Source: Inquilinus sp. Marseille-Q2685 (GTDB taxonomy: Bacteria > Pseudomonadota > Alphaproteobacteria > DSM-16000 > Inquilinaceae). Taken from it: a stretch of 64,000 bases of DNA. Under the pieces are notes generated by a model. That model was not told the origin of the DNA. It ran no database searches and was given only the letters and a program-made list of their open reading frames with translations. The stretch spans positions 310,001 through 374,000 of the forward strand of contig NZ_CAKAKL010000001.1 in assembly GCF_916619195.1 (NCBI RefSeq). Direction: 5' to 3'. Made by a program: the position numbers and the translations under genes. This document shows, piece after piece, positions 62,281-64,000 of the stretch. Numbering within the stretch: position 1 is the first letter of the stretch; every line of letters starts with the position of its first letter.

Positions 62281-63133
62281 TGAACCTGTCCGATCCCTAC
62301 CGCTTCTTGCGCTCCCCTTCGGGATGCTTGCCTCGATCATACCCAGAGACGCGATGTCGGTCGTGCACCGAATTGAAACGCCAGGATTCATGCGGGTTTG
62401 CGCCCCCATCACGACACCCGTTCCGCATCGACGGCGACGGGGCGGTCATAGACTCGGCGAGATGCGCTCTCGAACCGGAGGGCAGGGGCATCCGAACCGG
62501 ATCGTACCGAGGCGGTAAAAGAGGGCGTCATTTATTTATCCACACCGAAAATCGCTTCGTTTCGAATGGTGCAGGGCGCGGAAACAAAATAACCATTCAA
62601 TGAAGAAATCGAACTGTTACTTGATTTCACTCCCCAGATTTCAAACTGAAGATAGCATGCACTCCGATGCCAGCCTTCACCGATATCAGGTGACGGCGTC
62701 GAAATCAGGGCGGGATGGCCACATTGTTGGGCAGAGTGGGAAATCGGCCACAGGACCGATGATCGCCCCAGGCCGCCCACATGATCAGACGATCCACGAT
62801 CCCCCCGAGCCGAAGCGCCGTGGCGGGATAGCGGTCCGAACATGCCGGACCGTTGGAATCGAGCATGTGAGGCGGTAGTCATGCCGCCAATCTCACACGG
62901 TCTGCAGCCTGTCGCTGTGACCACCGTAACAGCGATACTTCCCGCCGTGGGGAGCGACCGGCATCATCCTTTCTGGTCTCCCCACCCTCCGGCGCGGAGA
63001 GTGGGAGACGGACGGAGAGCCGCCCCTACGCCATCGGGGGGCGGGGGCAGCCTCCGCCGCGTTACGCTCCGGCGCCTCCGACTGGCCGAACGGGGGACTT
63101 GCCATCCACGCGCGTCGGACCAGCCTCCCGGCG
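62281..63133. other. Gene-poor region with an A+T-rich patch
   Basis: 853 bases without a convincing gene. Positions about 62520-62660 are clearly richer in A+T than anything else nearby and contain TTATCCACA at 62536-62544, a perfect DnaA-box match. The right part has a long inverted repeat at 62976-63009 (GTCTCCCC arm and GGGAGAC arm), a possible terminator for the BKACE gene, which ends at 63134. Open frames here are short, overlap each other and match no family I know. Confidence 0.5.
62976..63009 (-). terminator. Hairpin downstream of the BKACE-family gene
   Basis: GTCTCCCCACCCTCCG at 62976-62991 pairs with CGGAGAGTGGGAGAC at 62994-63009 (15 of 16 with one bulge or mismatch). It is about 125 bases past the stop of the minus-strand gene. 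No T-run follows, so termination is only likely. Confidence 0.4.
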
Positions 63134-64000
63134 TCAAAAGGCGACGCGGTCGCCGCCCTTGAGCTCGAGGATCTCGCGCGCCTCATCAGGCGAGGCGATC
63201 TCGAGGCCCAGCCCCTCGATGATCTGGCGGGCAAGGCGGACCTGCTGGGCGTTCGATTCCGCCAGCTTGCCGGGGCCGGCCCAGAGCGAATCCTCCAGCC
63301 CGACGCGGACATTGCCGCCCATCGCCGCCGCCATCGCCGCGATCGGCAGCTGGTTGCGCCCGGCGCCGAGCACCGACCATTCGTACTGATCGCCGAACAG
63401 CCGGTCCGCCGTGCGCTTCATATGCGCCACATCCTCCGGATGCGGGCCGATGCCGCCGAGGATGCCGAACACGGTCTGGACGAAGAGCGGCGGCTTCACC
63501 AGGCCGCGCTCCAGGAAATGGTGCAGGTTGTAGAGGTGCGAGGTGTCGTAGCACTCGAACTCGAAGCGGATGCCGTCGTCGCCCAGCGTCCGCAGCACGA
63601 ACTCGATGTCCTTGAAGCTGTTACGGAACACCAGGTCCCGCGAGGCTTCCAGCGCCTCCGGCTCCCAGGCGTGCTTGAACTCCTTGAACCGGTTGAGCAT
63701 CGGGAACAGGCCGAAATTCATCGACCCCATGTTCAGCGACGCCACCTCCGGCTTGAAGGTCTGGGCCGGCAGGATGCGCTCCTCGACCCGCATCCAGGGC
63801 GCGCCGCCGGTGGTCAGGTTCACGATGCAGTTGGAGCGCTGCTTGATCACCTTGAGAAAGGGCTCGAAGGCCTGCGGCGTCTGGTCGGGCTTGCCGGTCT
63901 CAGGGTCGCGGGCGTGCAGATGGACGATGGCGGCGCCGGCCTCGGCCGCGCCGACCGCTGCCTCGGCGATCTCCTCGGCGGTCACCGGCAGGTGGGCCGA
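63134..64000 (-). CDS. BKACE-family beta-keto acid cleavage enzyme (5' end outside window)
   Basis: 289 codons are visible; the N-terminus is cut by the window edge just before LPVTAEEIA. The zinc motif VHLHARDPETG, NLTTGGAPW, NMGSMNFG, FECYDTSHL and a C-terminal VGLEDSLW are hallmarks of the DUF849/BKACE family, first known as 3-keto-5-aminohexanoate cleavage enzyme of lysine fermentation. Members condense a beta-keto acid with acetyl-CoA to give acetoacetate and a new CoA ester. The substrate of this one is unknown; BKACE enzymes vary widely, including carnitine-derived dehydrocarnitine cleavage. Confidence 0.9.
   Translation of the reverse strand, partial: SAHLPVTAEEIAEAAVGAAEAGAAIVHLHARDPETGKPDQTPQAFEPFLKVIKQRSNCIVNLTTGGAPWMRVEERILPAQTFKPEVASLNMGSMNFGLFPMLNRFKEFKHAWEPEALEASRDLVFRNSFKDIEFVLRTLGDDGIRFEFECYDTSHLYNLHHFLERGLVKPPLFVQTVFGILGGIGPHPEDVAHMKRTADRLFGDQYEWSVLGAGRNQLPIAAMAAAMGGNVRVGLEDSLWAGPGKLAESNAQQVRLARQIIEGLGLEIASPDEAREILELKGGDRVAF

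Noticed and set aside
60409-62283. A 624-codon open frame on the plus strand opposite the BacA-like gene
   Set aside because: It is a mirror of the real gene: long antisense frames are common in G+C-rich DNA, and its sequence is full of Gln/Asp/Arg/Gly runs with no known domain, while the minus strand has clear ABC motifs.
62536-62544. Possible replication origin because of a DnaA box
   Set aside because: Only one perfect box was seen, with no cluster of boxes and none of the usual origin neighbour genes.
62532-62924. A 130-codon minus-strand frame in the gene-poor region
   Set aside because: No family, no good ribosome site, mixed composition crossing the A+T-rich patch, and overlapping frames on both strands of similar quality.

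Overview
The window is G+C-rich, densely coding DNA from a proteobacterial chromosome, most likely an alphaproteobacterium of the Rhodospirillales type. This rests on the gene order rlpA-tmk-holB-metG-tatD-phnP, the many ABC importers for small metabolites, the BacA/SbmA-like exporter and the codon bias; the species cannot be fixed from sequence alone. No phage, plasmid or CRISPR material is seen. The only complete mobile element is one IS481-like insertion sequence.

Layout. 1-8.5 kb: a sugar or sugar-acid locus, with an SMP-30-type lactonase (cut by the window edge), two ribose-type permeases, a double ATPase and a binding protein on the minus strand, divergent from a UxaA/GarD-type sugar-acid dehydratase and an FAH-family enzyme. 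8.5-11.4 kb: a REP-like repeat, an enoyl-CoA hydratase, a flavoprotein and a GntR regulator. 11.4-15.7 kb: a NitT/TauT-type ABC operon ending in a fumarylpyruvate-hydrolase-like gene with an apparent one-base frameshift; the divergent promoter region carries ACCAAT/ATTGGT operator-like repeats. 15.7-21.3 kb: a polyamine-type ABC importer with an aminobutyraldehyde dehydrogenase. 21.4-22.0 kb: a MazEF/PemK toxin-antitoxin pair behind two 12-bp palindromes.

22-30.2 kb holds mainly housekeeping genes: a LysR regulator, an RhlE-type helicase, DusA, tRNA-Val(CAC), a DUF3108 protein, GlmU and GlmS. 30.3-36.0 kb is an amine or amino-acid catabolic operon (TMADH/DgcA/StcD-like demethylase, ornithine-cyclodeaminase-like enzyme, Tat-exported peptide-type binding protein) divergent from a GcvA-like LysR regulator. 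36.0-40.9 kb is a TctDE-like two-component system divergent from a second NitT/TauT ABC operon. 41.0-42.0 kb is the insertion sequence, sitting inside a copy of the same REP-like repeat found at 8.5 kb.

42.2-44.2 kb is an alkylation-repair pair (Ada-AlkA fusion plus Ogt). 44.3-47.4 kb holds a PEP-mutase-like enzyme, a DUF4180 protein, an SDR and a LysR regulator, followed by tRNA-Ser(TGA). 47.9-53.7 kb is the conserved rlpA-tmk-holB-metG-tatD-phnP block. 53.7-62.3 kb holds an aldo/keto reductase and a carbohydrate cluster: periplasmic trehalase, GH15, a small coiled-coil protein, GH144 and a BacA/SbmA-like ABC exporter with an atypical signature motif. 62.3-63.1 kb is gene-poor with a short A+T-rich patch, and the window ends inside a BKACE-family gene.

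I found no wholly unknown multi-gene system that I can defend. The most promising leads are the GH15/coiled-coil/GH144/ABC cluster, the demethylase operon with a three-cysteine iron-sulfur motif, and the IS insertion into a REP element.
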